Shown here: in pieces, positions 56,079-64,000 of the stretch | Position numbering within the stretch: the first letter of the stretch is position 1 | Layout of the letters: the number at the start of each line of letters is the position of its first letter | From: Tistlia consotensis USBA 355 | GTDB lineage: Bacteria > Pseudomonadota > Alphaproteobacteria > Kiloniellales > DSM-21159 | NCBI RefSeq assembly: GCF_900177295.1 | Contig: NZ_FWZX01000020.1 | Coordinates: 1-64,000, forward strand | DNA length: 64,000 nucleotides | Direction of reading: 5' to 3' | Made by a program: the position numbers and the translations under genes | The notes under the pieces: generated by a model | Seen by the model: the letters and a program-made list of their open reading frames with translations, nothing else | Databases searched by the model: none | What the model was told of the DNA's origin: nothing

Positions 56079-57095
56079 ATGGACGCAATCGTTCTCCAGA
56101 TCCTCAACGGCCTCGACAAGGGCGGTGCCTACGCGCTGATCGCCCTGGGCCTGACCCTGATCTTCGGCACGCTGGGGGTGGTGAACTTCGCCCACGGCGC
56201 GCTCTTCATGCTCGGCGCCTTCTGCTCGGTCGCGCTGCAGAAGCTGCTGACCCTGTCGATGAAGGTGAAGGACCCGAGCGTCACCTTCTTCGACGCCTAC
56301 AAGCAGATCCCCTATCTGGAGATCTGGCTGGGCGACACCGGCAAGGCGATCATCGACTACGCCGTGCCGCTGTCGATCCTGGTCGCCATCCCGGTCATGC
56401 TGCTGATCGGCCTCGCCATGGAGCGCGGCCTGATCCGGCATTTCTACAAGCGCAGCCACGCCGAGCAGATCCTGGTGACCTTCGGCCTGGCGATCGTGCT
56501 GCAGGAGATCGTCAAGCACTTCTTCGGCGCCAACCCGGTGCCGGTGCCGGCGCCCGCCACGGTGGCCGGCAGCGCCGACGTCGGCGCCCTGCTCGGCCTC
56601 GGCAGCTCGGTGATCTATCCCTGGTGGCGCCTGATCTACCTCGGCTTCTCGCTGGTCGTGATCGCCATCGTCTTCGCCTTCCTGCAGTTCACCACCTTCG
56701 GCATGGTGGTGCGCGCCGGCATGGCGGACCGCGAGGCGGTCGGGCTGCTCGGCATCAACATCCAGCGGCGCTTCACCATCGTCTTCGGCATCGCGGCGAT
56801 CGTCGCCGGCCTAGCCGGCGTCATGTACACGCCGATCCTGCCGCCGGACTACCACATCGGCATGGACTTCCTGGTGCTGTCCTTCGTCGTCGTCGTGGTC
56901 GGCGGCATGGGCTCGCTGCCCGGCGCGGTGACCGCCGGCTTCCTGCTCGGCATCCTGCAGTCCTTCGCCTCGATGACCGAGGTCAAGTCCCTGCTGCCCG
57001 GCATCGATCAGATCATCATCTACCTCGTCGCGGTGGTGATCCTGCTGGTCAGGCCGCGCGGCCTGCTCGGCCGCAAGGGCGTGATGGAGGGCTGA
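56079..57095 (+). CDS. livH: Branched-chain-type ABC permease (LivH family)
   Basis: 338 residues, about 8-9 membrane helices. LivH landmarks: [20 protein letters not shown] near the N-terminus and [17 protein letters not shown] near the end; the coupling loop includes [16 protein letters not shown] periplasmic loop (about 60-95) is longer than in E. coli LivH. It lies 141 bp after the binding-protein gene and 4 bp before livM. Confidence 0.92.
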   Translation: MDAIVLQILNGLDKGGAYALIALGLTLIFGTLGVVNFAHGALFMLGAFCSVALQKLLTLSMKVKDPSVTFFDAYKQIPYLEIWLGDTGKAIIDYAVPLSILVAIPVMLLIGLAMERGLIRHFYKRSHAEQILVTFGLAIVLQEIVKHFFGANPVPVPAPATVAGSADVGALLGLGSSVIYPWWRLIYLGFSLVVIAIVFAFLQFTTFGMVVRAGMADREAVGLLGINIQRRFTIVFGIAAIVAGLAGVMYTPILPPDYHIGMDFLVLSFVVVVVGGMGSLPGAVTAGFLLGILQSFASMTEVKSLLPGIDQIIIYLVAVVILLVRPRGLLGRKGVMEG

Positions 57096-57099
57096 GCCG

Positions 57100-58263
57100 A
57101 TGCAGGACAACACCCCGCGCAACGACCTGATCCTGTTCGCCTGCTTCTCGATCGCCGTCCTGGCGATGCCGCTCTGGACCGCGCCGTTCGGCGCCGACTA
57201 TCCGGACCTGCTGCAGAAGTTCGCGATCTACGGGATCTTCGCGATCGGCTTCAACATCCTGTTCGGCCTGACCGGCTACCTGTCGTTCGGCCACGCCGCC
57301 TTCCTGGGCGTCGGCTCCTACACGGCGGTCTGGGCCTTCAAGCTCCTGACCATGAACGTCCTGCCGGCGGTGCTGTTCGGCGTGATCTTCGCCGGCATCT
57401 TCGCCGCGGCGATCGGCTTCCTCAGCCTGCGCCGCACCGGCATCTACTTCTCGATCCTGACGCTCGCCTTCGCGCAGATGTCCTACAACCTCGCCTACTC
57501 GGTGCTGACCCCGCTGACCAACGGCGAGACCGGCCTGCAGCTCAGGGGCACCGACCCGCGCCTGCTCGACAGCCTGCTCGGCGTCGCGACGCCCGACGGC
57601 CTGCCGTCGCCGAACCTCTTCGGCTTCGAGCTGCTCGGCTATCCCTCCTTCTACTTCTGCGCCGTGATGCTGATCATCGCCTTCTACCTGGCGCTCCGGA
57701 TCACCCGCTCGCCCTTCGGCACGATGCTGCGCGCGATCAAGTCGAACCAGAACCGGCTCAGCTACACCGGCGTCAACACCCGGCCCTACGCCATGGCGGC
57801 CTTCGTGATCTCGGGCATGTACGCCGGCCTCGCCGGGTCGCTGCTGGCGGTCACCGACCCGCTGGCCGGCGCCGAGCGCATGCAGTGGACGGCTTCCGGC
57901 GAGGTCGTGCTGATGACCATCCTGGGCGGCGCGGGCACGATGCTGGGCCCGATCCTCGGCGCCGGCATCATCAAGTACTTCGAGAACATCTTCTCGGCCT
58001 TCAACGACGCCACGCTGCACTCGATCTTCGGCTTCCTGCCGCACTGGCTGAGCGACCCGCTGGTCGCGGTGCTCGGCCTGTTCGTCGGCGACGGCTGGCA
58101 GCTGACCCTGGGCGCGCTGTTCATGGTCATCGTGATCTTCCTGCCGGGCGGCCTGATGGAGGGCGCCACCCGCCTGATCCAGCTGACGCGGCGAAAGCGC
58201 CCGGACGGCGGCTCGTCCGAGGACGCGGCCGGCTCCCGCCGCGCCTTCCACGCCGGGGAGTGA
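57100..58263 (+). CDS. livM: Branched-chain-type ABC permease (LivM family)
   Basis: 387 residues with about 9-10 membrane helices. Family patterns: [20 protein letters not shown] and the coupling loop [18 protein letters not shown]-terminal charged tail of about 30 residues ([14 protein letters not shown]) extends beyond the last helix and is longer than usual. ATG 57100 directly follows the livH stop; the next gene starts 5 bp after its stop. Confidence 0.92.
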   Translation: MQDNTPRNDLILFACFSIAVLAMPLWTAPFGADYPDLLQKFAIYGIFAIGFNILFGLTGYLSFGHAAFLGVGSYTAVWAFKLLTMNVLPAVLFGVIFAGIFAAAIGFLSLRRTGIYFSILTLAFAQMSYNLAYSVLTPLTNGETGLQLRGTDPRLLDSLLGVATPDGLPSPNLFGFELLGYPSFYFCAVMLIIAFYLALRITRSPFGTMLRAIKSNQNRLSYTGVNTRPYAMAAFVISGMYAGLAGSLLAVTDPLAGAERMQWTASGEVVLMTILGGAGTMLGPILGAGIIKYFENIFSAFNDATLHSIFGFLPHWLSDPLVAVLGLFVGDGWQLTLGALFMVIVIFLPGGLMEGATRLIQLTRRKRPDGGSSEDAAGSRRAFHAGE

Positions 58264-58268
58264 GCGCC

Positions 58269-59024
58269 ATGTCGATCCTGCAGGTGCAGAACGTCAACAA
58301 GTCCTTCAGCGGCCTGCGCGCCCTCAACAACGTCAACCTGACGGTCGAGGAAGGCCACGTCCACGCGATCATCGGCCCGAACGGCGCCGGCAAGTCGACG
58401 CTGCTCAACTGCTTCGTCGGCCGCCTGACCCCGGACACCGGCACGGTGACCTTCAACGGCACCTCGCTGGTCGGCAAGAGCCCGCACGAGATCAACCAGG
58501 TCGGCGTCGCGCGCGTGTTCCAGACGCCGGAGATCTTCGGCGACCTGACGCTGCTCGAGAACGTCATGATCCCGACCCTGGCCAAGCGCGACGGCGCCTT
58601 CGCGCTCAACGCCTGGGCACGCGTCGACGGCGAGCGCGCGGTCATCGAGAAGGCCGAGCACCTGCTCGAGGACGTCGGCCTCGCCGACAAGCGGGACGTG
58701 CTGGCGAACTCCCTGTCGCGCGGCGACAAGCGGCGCCTGGAGCTGGCCATGTGCCTGGTCCAGGATCCCAAGCTGCTGCTGCTCGACGAGCCGACCGCCG
58801 GCATGTCGCGCGCCGACACCAACGCGACGATCGACCTGCTGAAGCGGATCGGCGAGCGCGGCATCACCAAGATCGTCATCGAGCACGACATGCACGTCGT
58901 CTTCTCGCTGGCCCACAAGATCTCCGTGCTCGCCCAGGGCACGGTGATCGCCGAGGGCAAGCCCGACGACATCAAGGGCGACCCGCGCGTGCAGGAAGCC
59001 TATCTGGGGGGCGCGCACCTATGA
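58269..59024 (+). CDS. livG: Branched-chain-type ABC ATPase (LivG family)
   Basis: 251 residues. Walker A GPNGAGKST, the reduced signature LSRGDKRRLELAM, Walker B LLLLDEPTAGMS and IVIEHDMHVV. The signature RGDKR replaces the usual YGxQR of LivG, as in urea-type (UrtD-like) ATPases, though the cluster lacks other urea-importer hallmarks that could be checked here. ATG 58269 begins the fold directly. Its stop overlaps livF by 4 bp. Confidence 0.92.
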   Translation: MSILQVQNVNKSFSGLRALNNVNLTVEEGHVHAIIGPNGAGKSTLLNCFVGRLTPDTGTVTFNGTSLVGKSPHEINQVGVARVFQTPEIFGDLTLLENVMIPTLAKRDGAFALNAWARVDGERAVIEKAEHLLEDVGLADKRDVLANSLSRGDKRRLELAMCLVQDPKLLLLDEPTAGMSRADTNATIDLLKRIGERGITKIVIEHDMHVVFSLAHKISVLAQGTVIAEGKPDDIKGDPRVQEAYLGGAHL

Positions 59025-59785
59025 GCACCGTCGACACCGCGGCCGAAACCGGGGCGCGGCCGGCCGGCGCCGGGGCCGCGCCGGCGTTCTTCTCCGCCCA
59101 GGGCCTGCAGTCCTACTACGGCGAGAGCTATATCGTTCAGGACGTCTCCTTCGAGATCCGCAAGAGCGAGATCGTCGCCCTGCTCGGCCGCAACGGTGCC
59201 GGCAAGACCTCGACGCTCCGGACCATCGCGCGCACCGCCAACCCGGAGCTGAAGCACGGCACGATCACGCTCGACGGCGAGCGCATCGACACCATGAAGG
59301 ACTGGCAGGCGGCGCAGCACGGTGTCGGCCTGGTGCCCGAGGACCGGCGCATCATCCCGGGCCTCTCGGTCGAGGAGAACCTGGAGCTGGCGCAGATCGC
59401 CGAGCCGAAGGGCTGGGAGCTGCAGCGCATCTACGACCACTTCCCGCGCCTCGCCGAGCGCCGCCGGCAGGAGGGCGTGACGCTCTCCGGCGGCGAGCAG
59501 CAGATGCTGGCGGTCGCCCGCGTGCTGGCCCGCGACGTCAAGCTGCTGCTGCTCGACGAGCCCTACGAGGGCCTGGCCCCGGTCATCGTCCAGGAGATCG
59601 AGAAGATCCTGCGCGAGATCAAGGAGCTGGGCCTGACCACGATCATCGTCGAGCAGAACGCCGTCGCCGCCCTGCAGCTCGCCGACCGCGCGCTGATCCT
59701 CGACATGGGCCAGATCGTCTTCGACGGCACCGCCCAGGAGGTGCTCGAGAACGTCGAGCTGAGGCACCAGTACCTGGCGATCTGA
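59021..59785 (+). CDS. livF: Branched-chain-type ABC ATPase (LivF family)
   Basis: 254 residues. Walker A GRNGAGKTST, signature LSGGEQQM, Walker B LLLLDEPYEGLAP and IIVEQNAVAALQ. It has an Ala-rich extension of about 24 residues before the fold. Asn/Glu variation in the D-loop region (PYEGL for the usual PTEGL) is seen. It completes the importer encoded at 54594-59785. ATG 59021 overlaps the livG stop (ATGA). Confidence 0.92.
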   Translation: MSTVDTAAETGARPAGAGAAPAFFSAQGLQSYYGESYIVQDVSFEIRKSEIVALLGRNGAGKTSTLRTIARTANPELKHGTITLDGERIDTMKDWQAAQHGVGLVPEDRRIIPGLSVEENLELAQIAEPKGWELQRIYDHFPRLAERRRQEGVTLSGGEQQMLAVARVLARDVKLLLLDEPYEGLAPVIVQEIEKILREIKELGLTTIIVEQNAVAALQLADRALILDMGQIVFDGTAQEVLENVELRHQYLAI

Positions 59786-59804
59786 CGGCACGAAGCCTCG
59801 ACGG

Positions 59805-59999
59805 TCAGCGGCGCTCCTTCGGCGGCCGATGGATCCAGAAGGGCACCAGGAAGACCAGGCAGGCGAGCAGGAACAGCACGCTGGCGATCAGGCCGACCGT
59901 GTCGCCGGCGCGCAGGGTGCTGATGATGGAGGCGACCGCCGAGCCGGCGAACAGCAGCCAGCCGGCGAAGTTGAACGCCCATACGGTCCGCGGCGCCAC
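59805..59999 (-). CDS. Small hypothetical membrane protein
   Basis: 64 residues with two hydrophobic segments (WAFNFAGWLLFAGSAVAS and TVGLIASVLFLLACLVFLV) and a basic tail (RPPKERR). Start would be GTG at 59999. It lies 19 bp from the converging end of livF and 70 bp downstream of clpS on the same strand. No family was recognised. The hydrophobic pattern supports a real gene, but the evidence is modest. Confidence 0.55.
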   Translation of the reverse strand: MAPRTVWAFNFAGWLLFAGSAVASIISTLRAGDTVGLIASVLFLLACLVFLVPFWIHRPPKERR

Positions 60000-60069
60000 G
60001 GTCGGGCCCTTCCGCCAAAACCGAACTCCCCAGCACTGGCCCGATGCCGGCCTGTCGGCAAGCCTCCCC

Positions 60070-60375
60070 CTACTCCTCCGGCTCCGTCGTGAAGAGCAGC
60101 GGGTAGCCCTGGCGCCGCCCCGCGTCGGTGGCGCTGGTCGCCTTGGTCTCGGCGACGTCCTTCGGGAAGACGGCGACGACGCAGGCGCCGCGGCGGTGGG
60201 CGGTCATCATGACGCGGTTGGCCTGCTCCTCGGCCAGGCGGAACTCGGCCTTCAGCACCGTCACCACGAACTCGCGGGGCGTGTAGTCGTCGTTGACCAG
60301 GATGACCTTGTGCAGCCGCGGCCGCTCGACCTTGAGCTGCGGTTTCGTGCGGGGCGTGGTCTTGACGTCACCCAT
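60070..60375 (-). CDS. clpS: ClpS adaptor of the ClpAP protease
   Basis: 101 residues. A disordered basic N-terminus (1-20) is followed by the ClpS fold: VILVNDDYTPREFVVTVL, then AHRRGACVVAVFPKDVAETK and the tail GYPLLFTTEPE. The NDD and His residues that hold N-degron substrates are present. ClpS delivers proteins with destabilising N-termini to ClpAP. The usual neighbour clpA is not downstream here (a small membrane protein gene follows), so the gene is detached from clpA in this window. ATG 60375 begins the family N-terminus. Confidence 0.92.
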   Translation of the reverse strand: MGDVKTTPRTKPQLKVERPRLHKVILVNDDYTPREFVVTVLKAEFRLAEEQANRVMMTAHRRGACVVAVFPKDVAETKATSATDAGRRQGYPLLFTTEPEE

Positions 60376-60473
60376 CGCAGGGGCCGCTCCCGACGGCAGC
60401 GCTGAGGCGGGGCACGGCCCGCAGTCTGCCACGGCCGCGGGGCGGCCGTCCACGCGGCCGGACGACGGGCCCG

Positions 60474-60863
60474 TCAGGCGTCCACCCTCTCGCGCTTCGC
60501 CTCTTCCCGGGCCTCGTGGGCGCGGCGGCAGGCGTCGATCCGCTCGATGTGCTCCTGGCCCCAGGCGCAGAGCGGCGCCAGGGCGGCGCAGAGCGAGTGG
60601 CCGAAGGCGGTCATGGCGTAGTCGACGCGCGGCGGCACTTCCTTGTGGTCGGTGCGCGTCACGATGCCGTCGGCCTCCATCTCCTTCAGGTTCTGGATCA
60701 GCATCTTCTCGCTGATCCCCGGGATCTGCCGGCGCAGCTCGCCGAAGCGCAGCGGCCCGGAGCCGAGCGTCCAGAGGATCAGCACCTTCCACTTGCCGCC
60801 GACGACCTCGAGGGCCGCCTCCAGGCCGCAGCTGTACTGCCGGGGCTTCGAACCGTCGCCCAT
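60474..60863 (-). CDS. HxlR-family transcriptional regulator
   Basis: 129 residues, one winged helix of the MarR-like HxlR class: YSCGLEAALEVVGGKWKVLI with the conserved N-terminal Cys, then FGELRRQIPGISEKMLIQNL and PPRVDYAMTAFGHSL. HxlR proteins commonly respond to aldehydes, quinones or thiol stress through that Cys. ATG 60863 was chosen because the family sequence starts there and GGAAGGGACGAG is upstream; a longer frame would run through its own operator. It is divergent from an RND efflux pair and is the likely repressor of it. Confidence 0.88.
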   Translation of the reverse strand: MGDGSKPRQYSCGLEAALEVVGGKWKVLILWTLGSGPLRFGELRRQIPGISEKMLIQNLKEMEADGIVTRTDHKEVPPRVDYAMTAFGHSLCAALAPLCAWGQEHIERIDACRRAHEAREEAKRERVDA

Positions 60864-60932
60864 CGTCTCGTCCCTTCCCTTCCGGCTGCCGGGGCCTGCT
60901 GCAGGGAGACCACGCTCCCGAGCTTTTTCACA

Positions 60933-60950
60933 CTTACCAGAAGGTAGGTA
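60933..60950. promoter_or_regulatory. Candidate HxlR operator
   Basis: CTTACC-AGAA-GGTAGG is a near-perfect inverted repeat (TACC-AGAA-GGTA exact at 60935-60946), 72-83 bp upstream of the hxlR start. TACC/GGTA dyads with a 4-base spacer are typical of HxlR-class sites. It is placed to control hxlR itself and possibly the divergent efflux genes. Confidence 0.65.
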
Positions 60951-61065
60951 TTTGCCCAAGGGAAATCACCCCCGACCTCTTGGATCCGAAGCGAGGCCCC
61001 TGCCCGACGCTTTGACAGGGCCCTTTTTGACAAGACTGGGCAAAAAACGGGGGGCATCGCGCTAA

Positions 61066-61082
61066 GCGGTCGCAGCGACCGC
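61066..61082. repeat. Perfect 8-bp stem in efflux leader
   Basis: GCGGTCGC and GCGACCGC pair around a single A. It lies 94 bp before the adaptor start, so it could be in the 5' leader of the efflux mRNA. No T-tract follows. Function unknown. Confidence 0.4.
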
Positions 61083-61175
61083 CGACATCTGAAGGGGCGC
61101 GCCGCCGCACCGGCCCGGCGCGCCGAGAAGGCCGGCCCGCCTCGGCGGGCCCGCGGGGTGAGAAGGGGTGATCCG

Positions 61176-62375
61176 ATGACTTTCCGATTCCGTCGTCTGC
61201 TGCAGGGTTCCGCCGTCCTGGGCGCGGTCGCCGCGCTCGGCGTCGCCGCCGCCCTCCACCTCCTCCGGCCGGACGAGGCCGGCGGCAGAGCCGCGGCCGC
61301 CGCGCCGCCGCAGGCCGTGCCGGTCGCGGTGCGCACCCTGGAGCCTCGGAAGGTGCGCGCCTGGTCGGCCTTCTCCGGCCGCCTCCACGCCGTCGACGCC
61401 GCCGAGATCCGCCCGGAGGTCGGCGGCCGCATCACCGAGGTGCTGTTCGAGGACGGCCAGAACGTCGAGGCCGGCGACATCCTCTTCGTCATCGACCCGC
61501 GGCCCTACCAGGCGGCGGTCGCGCGCGCCGAGGCGGCCCTCGCCTCGGCCAGGGCCAACGTCGCCTTCACCAAGACGGACCTGGGCCGCGCCGCGGCCCT
61601 GGTCGGCAAGCACGCCGTCTCGCAGCGCTTCTACGACGAGCGCAGCAACGCCGCCCGGGTCGCCGAGGCGGCGGTCGAGACCGCCCAGGCGGAGCTCGAC
61701 CAGGCCCGGCTCGACCTGGAGCACGCCTACGTGCGGGCGCCGATCTCGGGGCGCGCCGGCCGGGTCGAGCTGACCGTCGGCAACCTGGTCGCGGCCGGCC
61801 CCTCGGCGCCGCTGCTGACCAGCGTCGTCGCCGACAAGGCCGTCTACGCCGACTTCGAGGTCGACGAGCAGACCTACCTGGACTCGATCCGCGAGCAGGC
61901 CGTCGGCCGGGCCGCCGAGCGCGAGGTCCCGGTCGAGCTGTCGGTCGGCGAGGCCGGCGGCCGCGTCTACCGCGGCCACATCTACAGCTTCGACAACCGC
62001 ATCGACCCGGCGAGCGGGACGATCCGCGCCCGCGCCCGCTTCGACAACGCCGACGGCACGCTGCTGCCCGGCATGTTCGTGACGGTGCGCCTGGGCGACG
62101 CCGCCGAGCGCGAGGCGCTGCTGCTGCCCGAGCGCGCGATCGGCTTCGACCAGAGCAAGACCTTCGTCTACCTCGTCGACGGCGCCGGCAAGGTCGCCTA
62201 CCGCGAGGTCTCGCTCGGCCGGCAGATCGGCGCCGGGCGGGTCGTCCGCCGGGGCCTCGAGCCGGGCGACCGGGTCATCGTCGACGGGCTGCAGCACGTC
62301 CGGCCCGAGATGCTCGTCGCGGCCAGCGAAGCCCCCGCGCCGGCGGCGGCGCAGCAGGCCGCGGCCGCGAACTGA
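61176..62375 (+). CDS. RND efflux periplasmic adaptor
   Basis: 399 residues. An N-terminal membrane helix or signal (about 9-28, no lipobox) is followed by the biotinyl-lipoyl half motifs (AEIRPEVGGRITEVLFEDGQ and APISGRAGRVELTVGNLVA) around an alpha-hairpin (about 100-165). A beta-barrel (VYADFEVDEQTYLDSIR) and a membrane-proximal domain follow. The tail is Ala/Pro-rich. It links an inner membrane RND pump to an outer membrane channel (MexE/AcrA class). ATG 61176 with AAGGGG upstream was chosen. No TolC-like gene is visible; it may lie beyond the window end. Confidence 0.92.
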   Translation: MTFRFRRLLQGSAVLGAVAALGVAAALHLLRPDEAGGRAAAAAPPQAVPVAVRTLEPRKVRAWSAFSGRLHAVDAAEIRPEVGGRITEVLFEDGQNVEAGDILFVIDPRPYQAAVARAEAALASARANVAFTKTDLGRAAALVGKHAVSQRFYDERSNAARVAEAAVETAQAELDQARLDLEHAYVRAPISGRAGRVELTVGNLVAAGPSAPLLTSVVADKAVYADFEVDEQTYLDSIREQAVGRAAEREVPVELSVGEAGGRVYRGHIYSFDNRIDPASGTIRARARFDNADGTLLPGMFVTVRLGDAAEREALLLPERAIGFDQSKTFVYLVDGAGKVAYREVSLGRQIGAGRVVRRGLEPGDRVIVDGLQHVRPEMLVAASEAPAPAAAQQAAAAN

Positions 62376-62406
62376 GCGCGCCGCCCTTCCGATCGGGCCC
62401 GAAGCC

Positions 62407-64000
62407 ATGAACCTGTCCCGCTTCTTCATCGACCGGCCGATCTTCGCCGGCGTCATCTCGGTCGTCATCGTCCTGGCCGGCCTGGTCTCGCTGACCCAGC
62501 TGCCGATCTCGGAGTATCCCGAGGTCGTGCCGCCGACCGTGGTGGTGAAGGCACAGTTCCCCGGCGCCAACCCCAAGGTCATCGCCGAGACCGTGGCCTC
62601 GCCGCTGGAGGAGCAGATCAGCGGCACCGAGAACATGCTCTACATGTTCTCCCAGGCCTCGTCGGACGGCCTGCTGACCCTGACCGTGACCTTCAAGCTG
62701 GGCACCGACCCGGACCTGGCCCAGCAGCTGGTGCAGAACCGGGTCAACCAGGCCCTGCCGCGCCTGCCGGAGGTCACGCGCAGCCTCGGCGTCACCACGG
62801 TCAAGAGCTCGCCCGACCTGACCATGGTCGTGCACCTGACCTCGCCGAACCGGCGCTACGACATGCTGTACCTGCGCAACTACGCGGTGCTGAACGTCAA
62901 GGACCAGCTGGCCAAGATCCAGGGCGTCGGCAGCGTCCAGCTGTTCGGCTCGGGCGACTACGCGATGCGCATCTGGCTCAACCCGCGCAAGGTCGCCGAG
63001 CGCGGCCTGACGCCCCAGGACGTGGTCGCCGCGGTGCGCAGCCAGAACCAGCAGGTCTCGGCCGGCGTGATCGGCGGCCCGCCCTACGGCGAGGGCGTCG
63101 AGCTGCAGCTGCCGCTCAACGTCCAGGGCCGGCTCGACGACGCCGAGCAGTTCGGCCAGATGATCGTCAAGCGCGACGCCTCGGGCGCCGTGACGCGCCT
63201 CAGGGACGTCGCGCGCATCGAGATCGACGCCGCCCAGTACGGCCTGCGCTCGCTGCTCGACAACCAGCCCGCCGTCGCCATCCCGATCTTCCAGTCGCCG
63301 GGCTCGAACGCGATCGAGATCTCCGACCAGGTCCGCGCGACCATGGCGGAGCTGTCGAAGAGCTTCCCCGAGGGCGTCTCCTACTCGGTGGTCTACGACC
63401 CGACGGTCTTCGTGCGCGGCTCGATCGAGGCGGTGATCCACACCCTGCTCGAGGCGCTGGTCCTGGTCGTGCTGGTCGTCGTCGTGTTCCTGCAGACCTG
63501 GCGCGCCTCGATCATCCCGCTGCTCGCCGTGCCGGTCTCGATCGTCGGCACCTTCGCGGTCATGCTGGCCTTCGGCTTCTCGATCAACGCGCTGTCGCTG
63601 TTCGGCCTGGTGCTGGCGGTCGGCATCGTCGTCGACGACGCGATCGTCGTGGTCGAGAACGTCGAGCGCAACATCGAGAACGGGCTCGGCGCGCGCGACG
63701 CGGCGGTCCGCGCCATGACCGAGGTCACCAGCCCGATCGTCGCCATCACCCTGGTGCTCTGCGCGGTCTTCGTGCCGATCGCCTTCGTGACCGGCCTGAC
63801 CGGCCAGTTCTATCGCCAGTTCGCCCTGACCATCGCGATCTCGACGGTGATCTCGGCCTTCAACTCGCTGACCCTCAGCCCGGCCCTGGCGGCGATCCTG
63901 CTGAAGCCGCACGGCGCGCCGAAGGACTGGCTGACCCGCGCCATCGACCGGGTCTTCGGCGGCTTCTTCCGCCGCTTCAACCAGGTCTTCCGGCGCGGCT
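62407..64000 (+). CDS. RND efflux pump, inner membrane subunit (cut by window end)
   Basis: The first 531 residues are visible; full-length members have about 1040. N-terminus MNLSRFFIDRPIFAGVISV, porter-domain sequence YPEVVPPTVVVKAQFPGAN, and the proton-relay aspartates D410 and D411 in GIVVDDAIVVVENVER. This is the hydrophobe/amphiphile efflux class (AcrB/MexF), exporting drugs, solvents or aromatic compounds by proton antiport. It starts 31 bp after the adaptor gene, so the two form an operon. Confidence 0.93.
   Translation, partial: MNLSRFFIDRPIFAGVISVVIVLAGLVSLTQLPISEYPEVVPPTVVVKAQFPGANPKVIAETVASPLEEQISGTENMLYMFSQASSDGLLTLTVTFKLGTDPDLAQQLVQNRVNQALPRLPEVTRSLGVTTVKSSPDLTMVVHLTSPNRRYDMLYLRNYAVLNVKDQLAKIQGVGSVQLFGSGDYAMRIWLNPRKVAERGLTPQDVVAAVRSQNQQVSAGVIGGPPYGEGVELQLPLNVQGRLDDAEQFGQMIVKRDASGAVTRLRDVARIEIDAAQYGLRSLLDNQPAVAIPIFQSPGSNAIEISDQVRATMAELSKSFPEGVSYSVVYDPTVFVRGSIEAVIHTLLEALVLVVLVVVVFLQTWRASIIPLLAVPVSIVGTFAVMLAFGFSINALSLFGLVLAVGIVVDDAIVVVENVERNIENGLGARDAAVRAMTEVTSPIVAITLVLCAVFVPIAFVTGLTGQFYRQFALTIAISTVISAFNSLTLSPALAAILLKPHGAPKDWLTRAIDRVFGGFFRRFNQVFRRG

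Larger units (their letters stand above)
60864..61175. other. 312-bp divergent region between hxlR and RND genes
   Basis: No gene is seen. The region holds the HxlR-type operator at 60933-60950, two TTGACA boxes (61012-61017, 61027-61032) without convincing -10 partners, and a perfect hairpin at 61066-61082. AGAAGGGG lies before the adaptor ATG at 61176. Confidence 0.55.

Noticed and set aside
58269-59785. Urea importer (UrtDE) identity for the second importer
   Set aside because: Only the LivG signature hints at it; no urease genes are nearby and the binding protein could not be matched to UrtA with confidence.
61012-61032. Two TTGACA boxes upstream of the efflux adaptor gene
   Set aside because: Neither has a plausible -10 partner at normal spacing; chance matches cannot be excluded.

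Overview
The window comes from a very GC-rich (about 70% by eye) alphaproteobacterial chromosome. The best guess is a Rhodospirillales-type generalist. The grounds are the red-type (form IC) Rubisco operon, two branched-chain-type ABC importers, the ClpS and ScfR-type regulators, and the dispersed hairpin repeats. No rRNA, tRNA or CRISPR array was seen. Sixty genes are supported; the first and last are cut by the window ends.

Layout. 1-331: tail of an IS481-type transposase and its inverted-repeat end. 361-15546 (minus): FAH-family hydrolase, alpha/beta hydrolase, amidohydrolase, LivHM permeases, binding protein, LivG, a LivF-UPF0261 fusion, a TIM-barrel protein, flotillin, an SRPBCC protein and an SRPBCC-oxidoreductase fusion. 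A divergent GntR/FCD regulator (15759-16475) shares a promoter region that holds repeated TTGGNTCA half-sites. 16634-20164: glutamine synthetase-like ligase, 2-hydroxyacid dehydrogenase, SDR dehydrogenase. 20393-24755: FecR protein, OmpA lipoprotein and CHASE2 histidine kinase, a probable envelope-sensing unit. 24777-26707: DUF2127 membrane protein and a second amidohydrolase.

27052-37537 (plus) is the most distinctive block. It encodes a complete ABC importer (binding protein, two permeases, a tiny membrane protein, two different ATPases), followed by DhaL, DhaM-type EIIA, HPr, a full-length Enzyme I, a small HTH-like protein and DhaK. Read together, this looks like a self-contained route in which a triose or small ketose enters by ABC transport and is phosphorylated at the expense of PEP. 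37709-47149 (minus) is a Calvin-Benson-Bassham operon (cbbF, P, T, A, L, S, X, E and a CbbY-like phosphatase) with divergent cbbR (47306-48253). The two blocks face each other across a long hairpin repeat and would feed the same triose/pentose phosphate pools.

48391-54343: HdeD-like and DUF3096 membrane proteins, a symporter-histidine kinase with a small membrane protein and a lone receiver, and a ScfR-type XRE regulator whose peptidase motif is lost. 54594-59785 (plus): a second branched-chain-type ABC importer (Tat binding protein, LivHMGF). 59805-64000: small membrane protein, ClpS, HxlR regulator with a clear operator, and an RND efflux pair (adaptor and truncated pump).

The large hairpin repeats sit in every long gap between converging genes (16476-16633, 19170-19408, 37538-37708) and probably act as two-way transcription ends. 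AT-richer islands mark the main divergent promoters (about 15600-15750, 26750-26950, 47270-47310, 54400-54510, 60925-60960).
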